53,994 nt of DNA, from positions 1 through 53,994 of the forward strand of contig JANXRY010000073.1 in the NCBI GenBank assembly GCA_025356635.1, written 5' to 3'. Below, piece by piece: positions 7,726-16,688 of the stretch. The stretch comes from Gammaproteobacteria bacterium (GTDB lineage: Bacteria > Pseudomonadota > Gammaproteobacteria > Xanthomonadales > Xanthomonadaceae). The notes beneath the pieces are model-generated. The model was not told where the DNA came from and made no database searches. It saw only the letters and a list, made by a program, of their open reading frames with translations. Made by a program: the position numbers and the translations under genes. Each line of letters opens with the position of its first letter. Positions within the stretch are counted from its first letter, which is position 1.

Positions 7726-9690
7726 ATGACTTCCGAAAAGGCCGCCACCGCGCCTTCCGCCACCACCTTCCGCGACCTATCCCTGGCCGAGCCGCTGCTC
7801 AAGACGCTGACCGAAGTCGGCTACGAGTCGCCTTCGCCAATTCAGTCCGCGATCATCCCGCTGATGCTGGCCGGTCGCGATGTCCTCGGCCAAGCCCAGA
7901 CCGGCACCGGCAAGACGGCGGCCTTCGCGCTGCCGCTGCTGCAGCGGCTCGATCTGAGCAAGAGCAAGCCGCAGGTCTTGGTGCTGGCGCCAACCCGGGA
8001 ACTGGCGATCCAGGTCGCCGAGGCCTTCCAGCGCTACGCCGGACACCTGCCCGGCTTTCAGGTGCTGCCGATCTATGGCGGCCAGAGTTACGGCCCGCAG
8101 TTGAGCGCCTTGCGTCGCGGCGTGCACGTCGTGGTCGGAACGCCCGGTCGCATCATCGACCATCTCGACAAAGGCACGCTCGACCTGTCGCAGCTCTCGA
8201 CGCTAGTCCTCGACGAAGCCGACGAAATGCTGCGCATGGGCTTCATCGACGACGTCGAGTCGATCATCAAGAAGACGCCGGAAAATCGCCAGGTCGCATT
8301 GTTTTCGGCAACCATGCCGACCGCTATCCGGCGCATCGCCCAGACCTACCTGAAAGACGCCATCGAGATCATCATCGAGGCGAAGACCCGCACCGCCGAC
8401 AATATTCGCCAGCGCTTCTGGCAGGTCAGCGGCCTGCACAAACTCGACGCCCTGACCCGCATCCTGGAAGCCGAACCCTTCGACGCGATGATCGTGTTCG
8501 CACGCACCAAACTCGCCACCGATGAACTCGCGCAGAAACTTCAAGCGCGCGGCTTTTCCGCTGCGGCGATCAATGGCGACATCGCCCAGGCGCAGCGCGA
8601 GCGCACCATCCAGCAATTGAAAGACGGCAAGATCGACATCCTGGTCGCCACCGATGTCGCCGCCCGTGGCCTCGACGTGGACCGCATCAGCCACGTGCTC
8701 AACTACGACGTGCCCTACGACACCGAAAGCTACGTGCACCGGATCGGCCGCACCGGCCGTGCCGGCCGCAGCGGCGAGGCGATCCTGTTTATCGCGCCGC
8801 GCGAACGCAACCTGTTGCGCGCGATCGAGCGCGCCACCCGCCAGCCGATCGAGCCAATGGAATTGCCGACGGTAGAAGCCATCAACGACGTACGCATCGC
8901 CAAGTTCAAACAGCAGATCACCGACACGCTCGGCAACGGCGACCTCGAATTGTTCCAACGCCTGATCGAGGACTACGAGCAGGCGCACAACGTGCCGGCG
9001 GTGGAAATCGCAGCTGCGTTGGCGAAGATGGCGCGCGGCGACGTGCCGTTGCTGCTGGAAGCGCCCAAGCGCAATTCCAACCTGTTCCCCGTCGCAGAAC
9101 GTAGCACGCGCGTGGCGCACGATCCCGCGCCGCGCAGCTTCGACCGACCCGAACGCGACAAGGGCGAACGCAGCGAACGCCCGGTGCGCGAAAAATTCGA
9201 ACGCAGCGAGCGCCCCGAGCGCCCCGCTTTCCCGAAGAAGGAACGTTCGGCGCACAAGCCGGAAGAAGGCCTGCAAACCTTCCGCATCGAAGTCGGCTAC
9301 GACCATGGCGTGAAGCCGGGCAATATCGTCGGCGCAGTTGCCAACGAAGCCGGCCTGGAGAGCAAGAACATCGGCCGCATCGAGATCTTCGAGGACCACA
9401 GTCTGATCGACCTGCCTTCGGGCATGCCACCGGACATCATGCAGCACCTGAAAACGGTCTGGTGCGCCGGTCAGCAATTGCGCATCACCCGCGATGGCGA
9501 GACGCCGGACAACGTCGGCAAAAAACCACCAGGCAAGAAGCCGTTCGCCGGCAAGAAATCCTTTGGTGACAAGAAATCGTTCGGTGACAAACCCCCGTTC
9601 AAACCCAAGCGCGAATTCCACGACAAACCCTTCGGTGCCGGCAAGCCGAAACCCAAGCCTCATCGCAAAGGACCGCCACGCGACGTCTAG
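7726..9690 (+). CDS. deaD: DEAD-box ATP-dependent RNA helicase, DeaD/CsdA-like
   Basis: RNA helicase for ribosome biogenesis and cold adaptation. The 654-residue protein has the Q motif (SPIQSAI), AQTGTGKT, PTREL, TPGR, DEAD (VLDEADEML), SAT, and VATDVAARGLDVD plus HRIGRTGRAGR. A linker rich in Glu/Arg/Ser repeats (about residues 465-510) leads to a DbpA-type RNA-binding domain (FRIEVGYDHGVKPGNIVGAV, IGRIEIFEDHSLIDLP). The basic tail contains a tandem KKSFGD repeat. Length and domain order match DeaD rather than RhlE. The next gene starts 15 bases downstream, so co-transcription is likely. Confidence 0.95.
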   Translation: MTSEKAATAPSATTFRDLSLAEPLLKTLTEVGYESPSPIQSAIIPLMLAGRDVLGQAQTGTGKTAAFALPLLQRLDLSKSKPQVLVLAPTRELAIQVAEAFQRYAGHLPGFQVLPIYGGQSYGPQLSALRRGVHVVVGTPGRIIDHLDKGTLDLSQLSTLVLDEADEMLRMGFIDDVESIIKKTPENRQVALFSATMPTAIRRIAQTYLKDAIEIIIEAKTRTADNIRQRFWQVSGLHKLDALTRILEAEPFDAMIVFARTKLATDELAQKLQARGFSAAAINGDIAQAQRERTIQQLKDGKIDILVATDVAARGLDVDRISHVLNYDVPYDTESYVHRIGRTGRAGRSGEAILFIAPRERNLLRAIERATRQPIEPMELPTVEAINDVRIAKFKQQITDTLGNGDLELFQRLIEDYEQAHNVPAVEIAAALAKMARGDVPLLLEAPKRNSNLFPVAERSTRVAHDPAPRSFDRPERDKGERSERPVREKFERSERPERPAFPKKERSAHKPEEGLQTFRIEVGYDHGVKPGNIVGAVANEAGLESKNIGRIEIFEDHSLIDLPSGMPPDIMQHLKTVWCAGQQLRITRDGETPDNVGKKPPGKKPFAGKKSFGDKKSFGDKPPFKPKREFHDKPFGAGKPKPKPHRKGPPRDV

Positions 9691-9705
9691 TCGCGGGGAA
9701 AGTCG

Positions 9706-10461
9706 ATGGCAACCGTGCTATTGCCGCTGCCTGCGCGTGATTTCGATCCGACCGAAAGTGGCGTGCCTTGGAAGTTATTGTGCGAACGTGGCCATCGCGT
9801 CGTGTTCGCCACGCCGGACGGAAAACCGGCGCAGGCCGATCCGCGCATGCTCGACGGCAGCGGATTGGGACTGCTGAAACCGTTCCTGGCCGCTGATAAA
9901 AACGGTCGCGCAGCGCATACGGCGATGGCAGCGAGTGCTGCGTTCACGACACCGCTGCGCTACGAGCAGATTTCGGCGAACGACTTCGACGGCTTGCTGT
10001 TACCGGGCGGCCACGCGCCGGGCATGCGCAGCTACCTCGAATCGATGACTTTGCAGAATCTCGTCGCGACGATGTTCACGGCAGGCAAACCCGTTGCCGC
10101 GATCTGCCACGGTGTTGTCCTGGCCGCGCGATCCAAAGCGGCGAACGGTCGTTCGGTATTGCATGGCCGGCGGACCACCGCACTACTGCAACGCCAGGAA
10201 ATGCTGGCCTGGAACCTCACCCGCGCCTGGCTCGGCGACTACTACCGTACCTATCCGCAAACCGTGCAGGCGGAAGTCATCGAGGCATTGGCATCCCCGG
10301 ACGACTTCATCTCCGGGCCGTTACCGTTGCGCCGCGATACTCCCGGCAACCTCGCTCCCGGATTTGCGCTGCGCGACGGCAACTATCTTTCCGCACGCTG
10401 GCCGGGTGATGCCCACCGCTTCGCCGAATCATTCTGCGCCCTGCTCGCCACACCCCACTGA
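9706..10461 (+). CDS. DJ-1/PfpI superfamily protein (type 1 glutamine amidotransferase-like)
   Basis: Probably a glyoxalase III or chaperone-type stress protein. The 251-residue protein shows DFDGLLLPGGHAPGM and the nucleophile elbow AICHGVV, where the Cys is the expected reactive residue. The region between the nucleophile and the C-terminus is longer than in DJ-1 itself and resembles the larger Hsp31-like members. It follows the deaD-like gene by 15 bases and precedes the CurA-like reductase by 28 bases, suggesting one transcript. The exact substrate cannot be read from sequence. Confidence 0.85.
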   Translation: MATVLLPLPARDFDPTESGVPWKLLCERGHRVVFATPDGKPAQADPRMLDGSGLGLLKPFLAADKNGRAAHTAMAASAAFTTPLRYEQISANDFDGLLLPGGHAPGMRSYLESMTLQNLVATMFTAGKPVAAICHGVVLAARSKAANGRSVLHGRRTTALLQRQEMLAWNLTRAWLGDYYRTYPQTVQAEVIEALASPDDFISGPLPLRRDTPGNLAPGFALRDGNYLSARWPGDAHRFAESFCALLATPH

Positions 10462-10489
10462 TGCACCGTCGCAACCACCGGAGATTCCC

Positions 10490-11488
10490 ATGAGCCACCG
10501 CGCACTGCACCTGATCGCCCGTCCCGACGGCACGCCGAAAGACAGCGACTTCGAAATGCGCGAATCCGCGCCGGCAGCACTGGCCGATGGCCAGGTCCGG
10601 GTGGCGGTGAAGTACCTGTCGATCGACCCGGCGATGCGCGTATGGATGAGCGAACAGAAATCCTATTGGCCGCCGGTGGGCCTGGGCGAAGTGATGCGCT
10701 CGGGCGGAATCGGCGAAGTGGTCGAAACGAAAAGCGAGAAGTTCCCGGTTGGCGCCTGGGTCAGCGGCATGACCGGCGTGCAGAACGAACTGGTGTCCGA
10801 CGGCAAGGGTTTGCAGCGCTTCGACGCGAGCAAGCTGCCGCATCCGGGCTGGGCCTTGAGTGTGTTCGGCGCCACCGGCCTGACGGCCTACTTCGGGTTG
10901 ATCGAAATCGGCGCGGTGAAATCCGGTGAAACGGTGGTGGTGTCGGCAGCGTCTGGCGCGGTCGGCTCGGCGGTAGTGCAGATCGCCCGCAACCTCGGCT
11001 GCCGGGTAATCGGCCTCGCCGGCGGTCCGCAGAAATGCGCCTACGTGAAAGACGAACTCGGCGCCGACGCGGTAATCGACTACAAGAACGAGAAGGTCTC
11101 GGATGCGCTCAAGAAGCATTGCCCGGAAGGCATCGATGTGTATTTCGACAACGTCGGCGGCGAGATCCTCGATGCTGTGCTCAAGCGCCTGCGTCTGAAG
11201 GCGCGGATCGTGTTGTGCGGCGGCATTTCCCAGTACAACGCCGGCAGCGAAGCGCGCGGCCCGGCCAACTACCTGTCATTGATTTCGGCGCGGGCGCGCA
11301 TGGAAGGTTTCGTGATCATCGATTACCTGCATCGCAGCGGCGAAGCGATCGCGGTGATGGCGCCGTGGGCGCAGGGCGGAAAACTCACCAGCAAGCTGGA
11401 CTTTGTCGAAGGCATGGACAACTTCCCCGAGGCGCTGCGCCGGCTCTACAGCGGGCAGAATTTCGGCAAGCAACTGGTAAAAATCTGA
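10490..11488 (+). CDS. NADP-dependent oxidoreductase, zinc-free MDR family (CurA/leukotriene B4 dehydrogenase type)
   Basis: Reduces double bonds of alpha,beta-unsaturated carbonyls with NADPH in this family. The 332-residue protein has the N-terminal GroES-like fold (VAVKYLSIDPAMRVWM) and the cofactor-binding segment VVVSAASGAVGSAVVQIARNLG. The later motifs are YFDNVGGEILD and the C-terminal EGMDNFPEALRRLYSGQNFGKQLVKI-type ending (only partly quoted elsewhere). Zinc-binding Cys clusters are absent. The chosen ATG has a GGAG ribosome site 10 bases upstream; the frame is open further upstream but overlaps the previous gene. The stop overlaps the proposed CTG start of the next gene. Confidence 0.9.
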   Translation: MSHRALHLIARPDGTPKDSDFEMRESAPAALADGQVRVAVKYLSIDPAMRVWMSEQKSYWPPVGLGEVMRSGGIGEVVETKSEKFPVGAWVSGMTGVQNELVSDGKGLQRFDASKLPHPGWALSVFGATGLTAYFGLIEIGAVKSGETVVVSAASGAVGSAVVQIARNLGCRVIGLAGGPQKCAYVKDELGADAVIDYKNEKVSDALKKHCPEGIDVYFDNVGGEILDAVLKRLRLKARIVLCGGISQYNAGSEARGPANYLSLISARARMEGFVIIDYLHRSGEAIAVMAPWAQGGKLTSKLDFVEGMDNFPEALRRLYSGQNFGKQLVKI

Positions 11489-12660
11489 ACGACATCCTCA
11501 TCATCGGCGCTGGCGCCGCCGGCTTGATGTGCGCCCTCACCGCCGGGCAACGCGGCCGGCGCGTGCTGGTAATCGAGCACGCCAACCGCTGCGGCAAGAA
11601 GATCCTGATGTCCGGCGGTGGCCGCTGCAATTTCACCAACACCGGCACGACGCCGGCGAATTTTCTTTCCGCCAACCCGCACTTCTGCAAATCGGCGCTG
11701 GCACGCTACATGCCAGCACAGTTCATCACCATGGTCGAGCGCCACGAAATTTCCTGGCACGAAAAAGAACTGGGCCAGTTATTTTGCGACGACTCTTCCA
11801 AGCAGATAGTGAAGATGTTGCTGGACGAATGCGCCGACGCCGGCGTGCGCATCGAGACCAATACCAAGGTCGAATCTGTCCATGTAGTCGACGGAAGTGG
11901 TTACCGACTGCTCACGACAATCGGCGAAATCACCTGCGAATCCTTGGTCGTCGCCAGCGGCGGCCTGTCGATTCCGAGCATGGGCGCGACCGGATTCGGC
12001 TACGAGCTCGCGCGCCAGTTCGGCCACGTCGTGGTTCCCACGCGCGCCGGCCTGGTGCCGCTCACGCTCACCGGCACGCACCAAGAGCACTACGCCGATC
12101 TCGCCGGCGTCGCCTTCCAAGTTTCGGCGCGCTGTGGCAAGGCCCGCTTCGACAACGCCATGTTGATCACCCATCGCGGCCTGAGCGGGCCGAGCATCCT
12201 GCAGATTTCCTCTTATTGGGAACCTGGCAAGGAACTTCTGCTGGACTTGCTCCCGGAAACAGACATCGAGGCTTGGCTGTTCGAACGCCAGCAAACTCAA
12301 CCGGCTACCGAACTCAAGACCATTCTCGCCGACGTCTTTCCAAAGCGTTTCGCACAGAGATTGTGCGAGGTCTGGTTCGAGAACAAACCACTGCGCCAGT
12401 TCCGGCACGCCGAATTGCGCACGATCGCCCGGCAGCTCGCCCACTGGCCGATCATTGCCAGCGGCACCGAGGGTTATCGCACCGCCGAGGTCACGCTCGG
12501 CGGCGTCGATACCGACGGACTTTCTTCGAGCACAATGGAATCAAAAACCAATCGCGGCCTGTATTTCATCGGCGAGGTGGTCGATGTCACTGGCCACCTC
12601 GGTGGCTACAACTTCCAGTGGGCCTGGGCCTCGGGCCATGCTGCGGGCATGGCAGCCTGA
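11485..12660 (+). CDS. BaiN/HI0933-like NAD(P)/FAD-dependent oxidoreductase, probable CTG start
   Basis: Flavoprotein of the BaiN/YhiN family, of uncertain physiological substrate. About 391 residues. The FAD Rossmann motif LIIGAGAAGLMCA is at the very N-terminus, followed by NRCGKKILMSGGGRCNFTN. The C-terminus has the family ending VVDVTGHLGGYNFQWAWASG. There is no ATG, GTG or TTG in frame near the expected N-terminus. The CTG at 11485, overlapping the upstream TGA as CTGA, would give (M)NDILIIGAG, exactly where homologues start. Internal Met codons would delete the FAD motif. Translation is therefore probably coupled to the preceding gene. Confidence 0.85.
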   Translation: MNDILIIGAGAAGLMCALTAGQRGRRVLVIEHANRCGKKILMSGGGRCNFTNTGTTPANFLSANPHFCKSALARYMPAQFITMVERHEISWHEKELGQLFCDDSSKQIVKMLLDECADAGVRIETNTKVESVHVVDGSGYRLLTTIGEITCESLVVASGGLSIPSMGATGFGYELARQFGHVVVPTRAGLVPLTLTGTHQEHYADLAGVAFQVSARCGKARFDNAMLITHRGLSGPSILQISSYWEPGKELLLDLLPETDIEAWLFERQQTQPATELKTILADVFPKRFAQRLCEVWFENKPLRQFRHAELRTIARQLAHWPIIASGTEGYRTAEVTLGGVDTDGLSSSTMESKTNRGLYFIGEVVDVTGHLGGYNFQWAWASGHAAGMAA

Positions 12661-12685
12661 GGCCTACATACCGAGCCAGGCCTCA
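12658..12685. terminator. Inverted repeat across convergent gene ends
   Basis: Perfect 8-base arms TGAGGCCT and AGGCCTCA with a 12-base loop span both stop codons of convergent genes. There is no T run, so it may be a weak or Rho-assisted terminator. Confidence 0.35.
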
Positions 12686-13398
12686 CCAAGAGTCTTCTCC
12701 AGCAGTTCCTTGTTGGGTCGCAACAGGTCGGCATTGGCTTTGGCTGCCTGCATTTCCGGGCTGTCCGTGGCAGCCTTCATTGCCGCCTGGGCATCGAGGA
12801 CAGCTTGCTGTGCGTCGGGCGGGATATTGGCGGCGGCAGCCGGCATCTGTGATGCCACAGGTGCGGGGGCCGTCATCTGGGTGACCTGCTCCGGCGTCAT
12901 CTCGATGAAGGGCAGCGCGGAATAGGCTTGCTGGCGGATCCAGCGGTATTCCTCGAGCGAAAGATGCTGTTGATTGATGCCTTCGACCTGTGCTTGCCGC
13001 GCCTTCAGGATCAGCCCAGACAAATCGGAATAGGCACCCATGACCTGACCGAGATTGGCGTCCTTGCCGTCCTGCTTGTGTTCGGCCTCGATCGCGTCAT
13101 ATTTTTGTTTGAGCGCATCGAAGTCCTTGCCCATGCTGGCGAACAGGAGATTCTGTACGGCCACGAAGGACTGCACCTGCCCCGGTGTCAGCTTGCCGTC
13201 GGCAGGCGCTGCATACGGTGATTGGTTGCTTACCAATTTTTCCACATCGGCGACCTTGGCCAGATCCTGAGCGTTCTGGACCATCGCGCTGCCGGCATTC
13301 CACATTGGCCGCAGCACGAACCAGTAAGCGGCGCCGCCGCCAACCACCACAATCACCAAGCCCACGATCAGACAGCCGATCAGACCCTTCTTCATCAC
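12664..13398 (-). CDS. Membrane-anchored hypothetical protein
   Basis: I do not recognise a characterised family. The 244-residue protein has one N-terminal membrane helix (GLIGCLIVGLVIVVVGGGAAYW). It is followed by a largely helical, soluble domain containing Gln- and Ala-rich segments, for example SLEEYRWIRQQAYSALP and QAAMKAATDSPEMQAAK. There is no lipobox or cleavage site, so the C-terminal part is probably periplasmic and anchored. Two adjacent Met codons can serve as start; a GGGGAAAC stretch lies upstream. Its 3' end is 3 bases from the convergent flavoprotein gene. Confidence 0.8.
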   Translation of the reverse strand: MMKKGLIGCLIVGLVIVVVGGGAAYWFVLRPMWNAGSAMVQNAQDLAKVADVEKLVSNQSPYAAPADGKLTPGQVQSFVAVQNLLFASMGKDFDALKQKYDAIEAEHKQDGKDANLGQVMGAYSDLSGLILKARQAQVEGINQQHLSLEEYRWIRQQAYSALPFIEMTPEQVTQMTAPAPVASQMPAAAANIPPDAQQAVLDAQAAMKAATDSPEMQAAKANADLLRPNKELLEKTLGEAWLGM

Positions 13399-13472
13399 GT
13401 TTCCCCGCTTTGGACTGACTCCAGTTTACGCAGTAGAAGGGGCTTAGCGGCCACACTCTTGCGCCGCACAAA

Positions 13473-13488
13473 CATACGTGTAGGTATG
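13473..13488. promoter_or_regulatory. Candidate operator dyad upstream of acyl-CoA dehydrogenase gene
   Basis: Perfect inverted repeat CATAC-N6-GTATG lies between divergent genes, about 37 bases before the acyl-CoA dehydrogenase ATG. Size and symmetry suit a TetR-family fatty-acid regulator, but no regulator is adjacent. Confidence 0.35.
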
Positions 13489-13524
13489 GTCTAATTGGCA
13501 GCCCCCAAACAGCCAGACCAGTAA

Positions 13525-15312
13525 ATGCCCCACTACACCGCCCCGCTGCGCGACATGCGCTTCGTCATGCACGACGTCCTCGACGTGATGTCCGAATACC
13601 GGGCGATGCCCGCGCATGCCGGCCTGGATGTCGAGACCATCGATGCGGTGCTGGAGGAAGGTGCCCGCTTTGCCAGCCAGGTGATTCTGCCGCTGAACGT
13701 GGTCGGCGACCGCGACGGCTGCACCCTCGATGGCGATGGCGTGGTCACGCCGCCGAAGGGATTCAAGGAAGCCTACTGGCAGTTTGTCGAGGCCGGCTGG
13801 CCATCCTTGTCCTGCGCTACCGAACATGGTGGTCAGGGTTTGCCGGTGCTGCTCAACAATCGCGTCTACGAGATGTTCAACGCCGCCAGCCAGGCTTGGC
13901 TGATGTATTTCGGGCTCACCCACAGCGCCTACGAATGCTTGCTGGCGCACGGCAGCGATGAACAAAAAAAGATTTACCTGTCGAAACTCGTGTCCGGCCA
14001 CTGGTCCGGAACGATGTGTCTGACCGAATCGCACTGCGGCACCGACCTCGGCCTGCTCAAGACCCGCGCCGAGCCTAATTCCGATGGCAGTCACTCGTTG
14101 ACCGGGACCAAGATATTTATTTCCTCGGGCGAGCATGATCTCTCCGAGAACATCATCCACCTAGTGCTGGCGCGTCTGCCCGATGCGCCAGTCGGTAGTC
14201 GCGGCATCTCCTTGTTCATCGTGCCCAAGTTCATTCCCGATGCCGACGGCAATACTGGCGAACGCAACGCCATCAAGGCTGGCTCCATCGAACACAAGAT
14301 GGGCATCCACGGCAACGCTACCTGCGTGATGAATCTCGACAGCGCGCGCGGCTGGCTGGTGGGCGAACCGCACAAAGGCCTGGCGGCGATGTTCGTGATG
14401 ATGAACTCGGCCCGCCTGGGCGTGGGCATGCAATCGCTGGGACTGGCCGAAGTCGCCTACCAGAACGCCCGCGACTACGCCCGTGATCGCCTGCAAGGCC
14501 GTTCTCCGCGCGGGCCGCAGCAGCCAGACAAACCCGCCGATCCGATCGTCGTGCATCCGGACGTGCGGCGCATGCTGCTCACCTGCAAGGCCTACACCGA
14601 AGGCGGTCGCGCGCTGGTTTGTTTCACCACCTTGCAAATGGACCGCGAACTCTCGCATCCCGATCCGGCGGTGCGCGCGCAGTCGGAAGCACTGCTCACT
14701 TTCCTGATCCCGGTGGTCAAGGCCTTCATCACCGACAACGCCTTCGAGACCAACAACCTTGCCTTGCAGGTGTTCGGCGGCCACGGTTTCATCACCGAAT
14801 GGGGCATGGAGCAATTCGTCCGCGATGCCCGCATCAACATGATCTACGAAGGCACGAACGGCATCCAGGCGCTGGACCTGCTCGGCCGCAAGGTGCTGCA
14901 TGACCAGGGCGCGAAGTTGCGCATGTTCGGATCGCTGGTGCGCGAGTTCGTGCAGGCGCAGGCCGGCAAACCGGAGATGGCCGAATTCATCAACCCGCTC
15001 GCCAAACTCGGCGAGGACGTGGCGAAAATCACCGCCGAAATCGCCACCAAAGCGGCGGTGGATCCGGATGAAGTCGGTGCCGCTTCGGTGCCCTACCTGC
15101 GCATCATCGGCCATCTCGTCTATGCCTGGCTGTGGGCGCGGATGGCGCGGGCGGCGCTCGACCAACTCCACACAGGCGACCCTTTCTACAAGTCAAAGCT
15201 CGCAACCGCGCGTTTCTACTACGCCCGCCTATTGCCGGAGACCGCCATGCATCTGCAGACGATCCGCAGCGGTGCGGCCGCGCTGATGACGATTGACGCG
15301 GAAGGATTTTGA
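13525..15312 (+). CDS. Acyl-CoA dehydrogenase, long form with C-terminal extension (DmdC/FadE-type)
   Basis: FAD-dependent alpha,beta-dehydrogenation of acyl-CoA thioesters. The 595-residue protein has the N-terminal helical domain, the middle beta domain (GTMCLTESHCGTDLG, GTKIFISSGEHDL), and the C-terminal helical domain. The catalytic base is predicted in MIYEGTNGIQALDLLGRK, and FGGHGFITEWGMEQ is also present. About 120 extra residues at the C-terminus match the extension domain of the roughly 600-residue family that includes 3-methylmercaptopropionyl-CoA dehydrogenase (DmdC). The substrate cannot be assigned from sequence: medium/long-chain or methylthio acyl-CoA are both possible. It is a single gene. 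Confidence 0.93.
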   Translation: MPHYTAPLRDMRFVMHDVLDVMSEYRAMPAHAGLDVETIDAVLEEGARFASQVILPLNVVGDRDGCTLDGDGVVTPPKGFKEAYWQFVEAGWPSLSCATEHGGQGLPVLLNNRVYEMFNAASQAWLMYFGLTHSAYECLLAHGSDEQKKIYLSKLVSGHWSGTMCLTESHCGTDLGLLKTRAEPNSDGSHSLTGTKIFISSGEHDLSENIIHLVLARLPDAPVGSRGISLFIVPKFIPDADGNTGERNAIKAGSIEHKMGIHGNATCVMNLDSARGWLVGEPHKGLAAMFVMMNSARLGVGMQSLGLAEVAYQNARDYARDRLQGRSPRGPQQPDKPADPIVVHPDVRRMLLTCKAYTEGGRALVCFTTLQMDRELSHPDPAVRAQSEALLTFLIPVVKAFITDNAFETNNLALQVFGGHGFITEWGMEQFVRDARINMIYEGTNGIQALDLLGRKVLHDQGAKLRMFGSLVREFVQAQAGKPEMAEFINPLAKLGEDVAKITAEIATKAAVDPDEVGAASVPYLRIIGHLVYAWLWARMARAALDQLHTGDPFYKSKLATARFYYARLLPETAMHLQTIRSGAAALMTIDAEGF

Positions 15313-15322
15313 ACGACGCCGG

Positions 15323-16624
15323 TCAACGCCGCAGCAACGCCGCCTTGCTCAAGTCGTTCCACCAGTAGCGCAGGAACGAGCGCGACAAACCGCGATCCAG
15401 CTGCGCAGGCTTGCCAACGGCCAGGCGATCAAGTTGCTGGTAGTACCAGCCCTGCACACCGAGCACGTTGACCATCTTGGCTAGCAGGTACGGGCTGGTC
15501 GGCGACAGCCAGCCACTCGGCCGCAACATCAGCGATTTTTCGAACGCGGGCAGTTCGTCAATCTCACGCGCGAGCAGGTGGCGTGCAACATCCGGTTGCG
15601 TGCAGAACGGTCGGGCGATGCCGATCACATCGGTATCGCCACTGGCCAGGGCAGCTTCCATGCCAAGGCGCGTGCGGAATCCGCCAGTCACCATCATCGG
15701 CATGGTCGCCACCTTGCGGATCGCGCCTGCATATTCCAGGAAGTAGGCTTCGCGCGCCCGGGTACTGGCGCGCACGGGTAACGCGTCTTCTGCCCGGCCC
15801 TCCACGCCGAGCAAGCGCGGTTGCTCGTAGTTGCCGCCGGAAATCTCCAGCAGGTCGATGCGTTCGGAATTCAACAAGCGCACCACGCCGAGGCAGTCCT
15901 CGTGGCTAAAGCCGCCTTTGCGGAAATCATCGGAATTGAGCTTCACCGATACCGGGAAATCCGAACCAACCGCGCGCCGTACCGATCGGACTGCTTCAAC
16001 CAGAAAGCGCGCGCGGTTCTCCAGCGCACCGCCCCAGGCGTCATCGCGCAGATTGGTGACTGGCGACAGGAACGAACTCAGCAAATAGCCATGCGCGCCG
16101 TGCACCTGCACGCCGGTAAAGCCGGTTTCCCGGGCGATCGCCGCAACCTGGCCGAAGCGGCGGATGAAATCAACGATCTCGTGTTCACGCAGCGCACGCG
16201 GCCGCGCGTAGTTGCCCATCAGGTCGAGCTTGACTGCGGAAGGCCCGAGCGGTTGCCGGGTGGCGTAACGCGGCGACTGCCGACCGGCATGCGATATCTG
16301 CATCCACAACTGGTTGCCGACAACGGTTCCGGCTTTGGCCCAGCGCGCCAGGGCGGCGCGGGCATCGGCATCAACTGAAGGCGGATGCGTCACATCGATG
16401 GCGACATTGCCGGGACGTTCGATTACCCGGCGGTCGATCATCACGTTACCGGTGATCAGCAATCCGGCGCCGCCTTCGCTCCAGGCCCGGTACAGACGTT
16501 CGTGGCGGACGGTAGCGCGCAGATGGGAGTCGCCATGGCCCTCGGTCATTGCGGTCTTGCACAAACGATTGCCCAGGAGCACACCGCAGGGCAAGGGGAA
16601 AGGCGCAGCGAGCGGATCGGTCAT
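15323..16624 (-). CDS. NADH:flavin oxidoreductase / Old Yellow Enzyme family protein
   Basis: FMN-dependent ene-reductase with a TIM barrel. The 433-residue protein starts with LPCGVLLGNRLCKTAMTEG (the FMN-binding first strand). It continues with WMQISHAGRQSP, the active-site HGAHGYLLSSFLSP segment, NLRDDAWGGALENRARF, SVKLNSDDFRKGGF, and a phosphate-binding MMVTGGFRTR near residue 330. Length is slightly above the usual 350-400 because of a C-terminal helical extension (SLMLRPSGWL onward). The gene ends 10 bases from the convergent acyl-CoA dehydrogenase gene and is divergent from the MAPEG gene. Confidence 0.9.
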   Translation of the reverse strand: MTDPLAAPFPLPCGVLLGNRLCKTAMTEGHGDSHLRATVRHERLYRAWSEGGAGLLITGNVMIDRRVIERPGNVAIDVTHPPSVDADARAALARWAKAGTVVGNQLWMQISHAGRQSPRYATRQPLGPSAVKLDLMGNYARPRALREHEIVDFIRRFGQVAAIARETGFTGVQVHGAHGYLLSSFLSPVTNLRDDAWGGALENRARFLVEAVRSVRRAVGSDFPVSVKLNSDDFRKGGFSHEDCLGVVRLLNSERIDLLEISGGNYEQPRLLGVEGRAEDALPVRASTRAREAYFLEYAGAIRKVATMPMMVTGGFRTRLGMEAALASGDTDVIGIARPFCTQPDVARHLLAREIDELPAFEKSLMLRPSGWLSPTSPYLLAKMVNVLGVQGWYYQQLDRLAVGKPAQLDRGLSRSFLRYWWNDLSKAALLRR

Positions 16625-16688
16625 CGTGCTGGTTTCGCAACGGCGTTACCGCGACAATACCCGAACATCCAGCCAGCCAGGAAACGCC

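Noticed and set aside
8203-9663. 486-codon minus-strand frame inside the deaD-like gene
   Set aside because: Shadow of the helicase; no recognisable domain.
11529-12884. Alternative 451-codon frame over the BaiN-like gene
   Set aside because: Arg/Pro-rich out-of-frame translation; the BaiN frame has clear motifs throughout.
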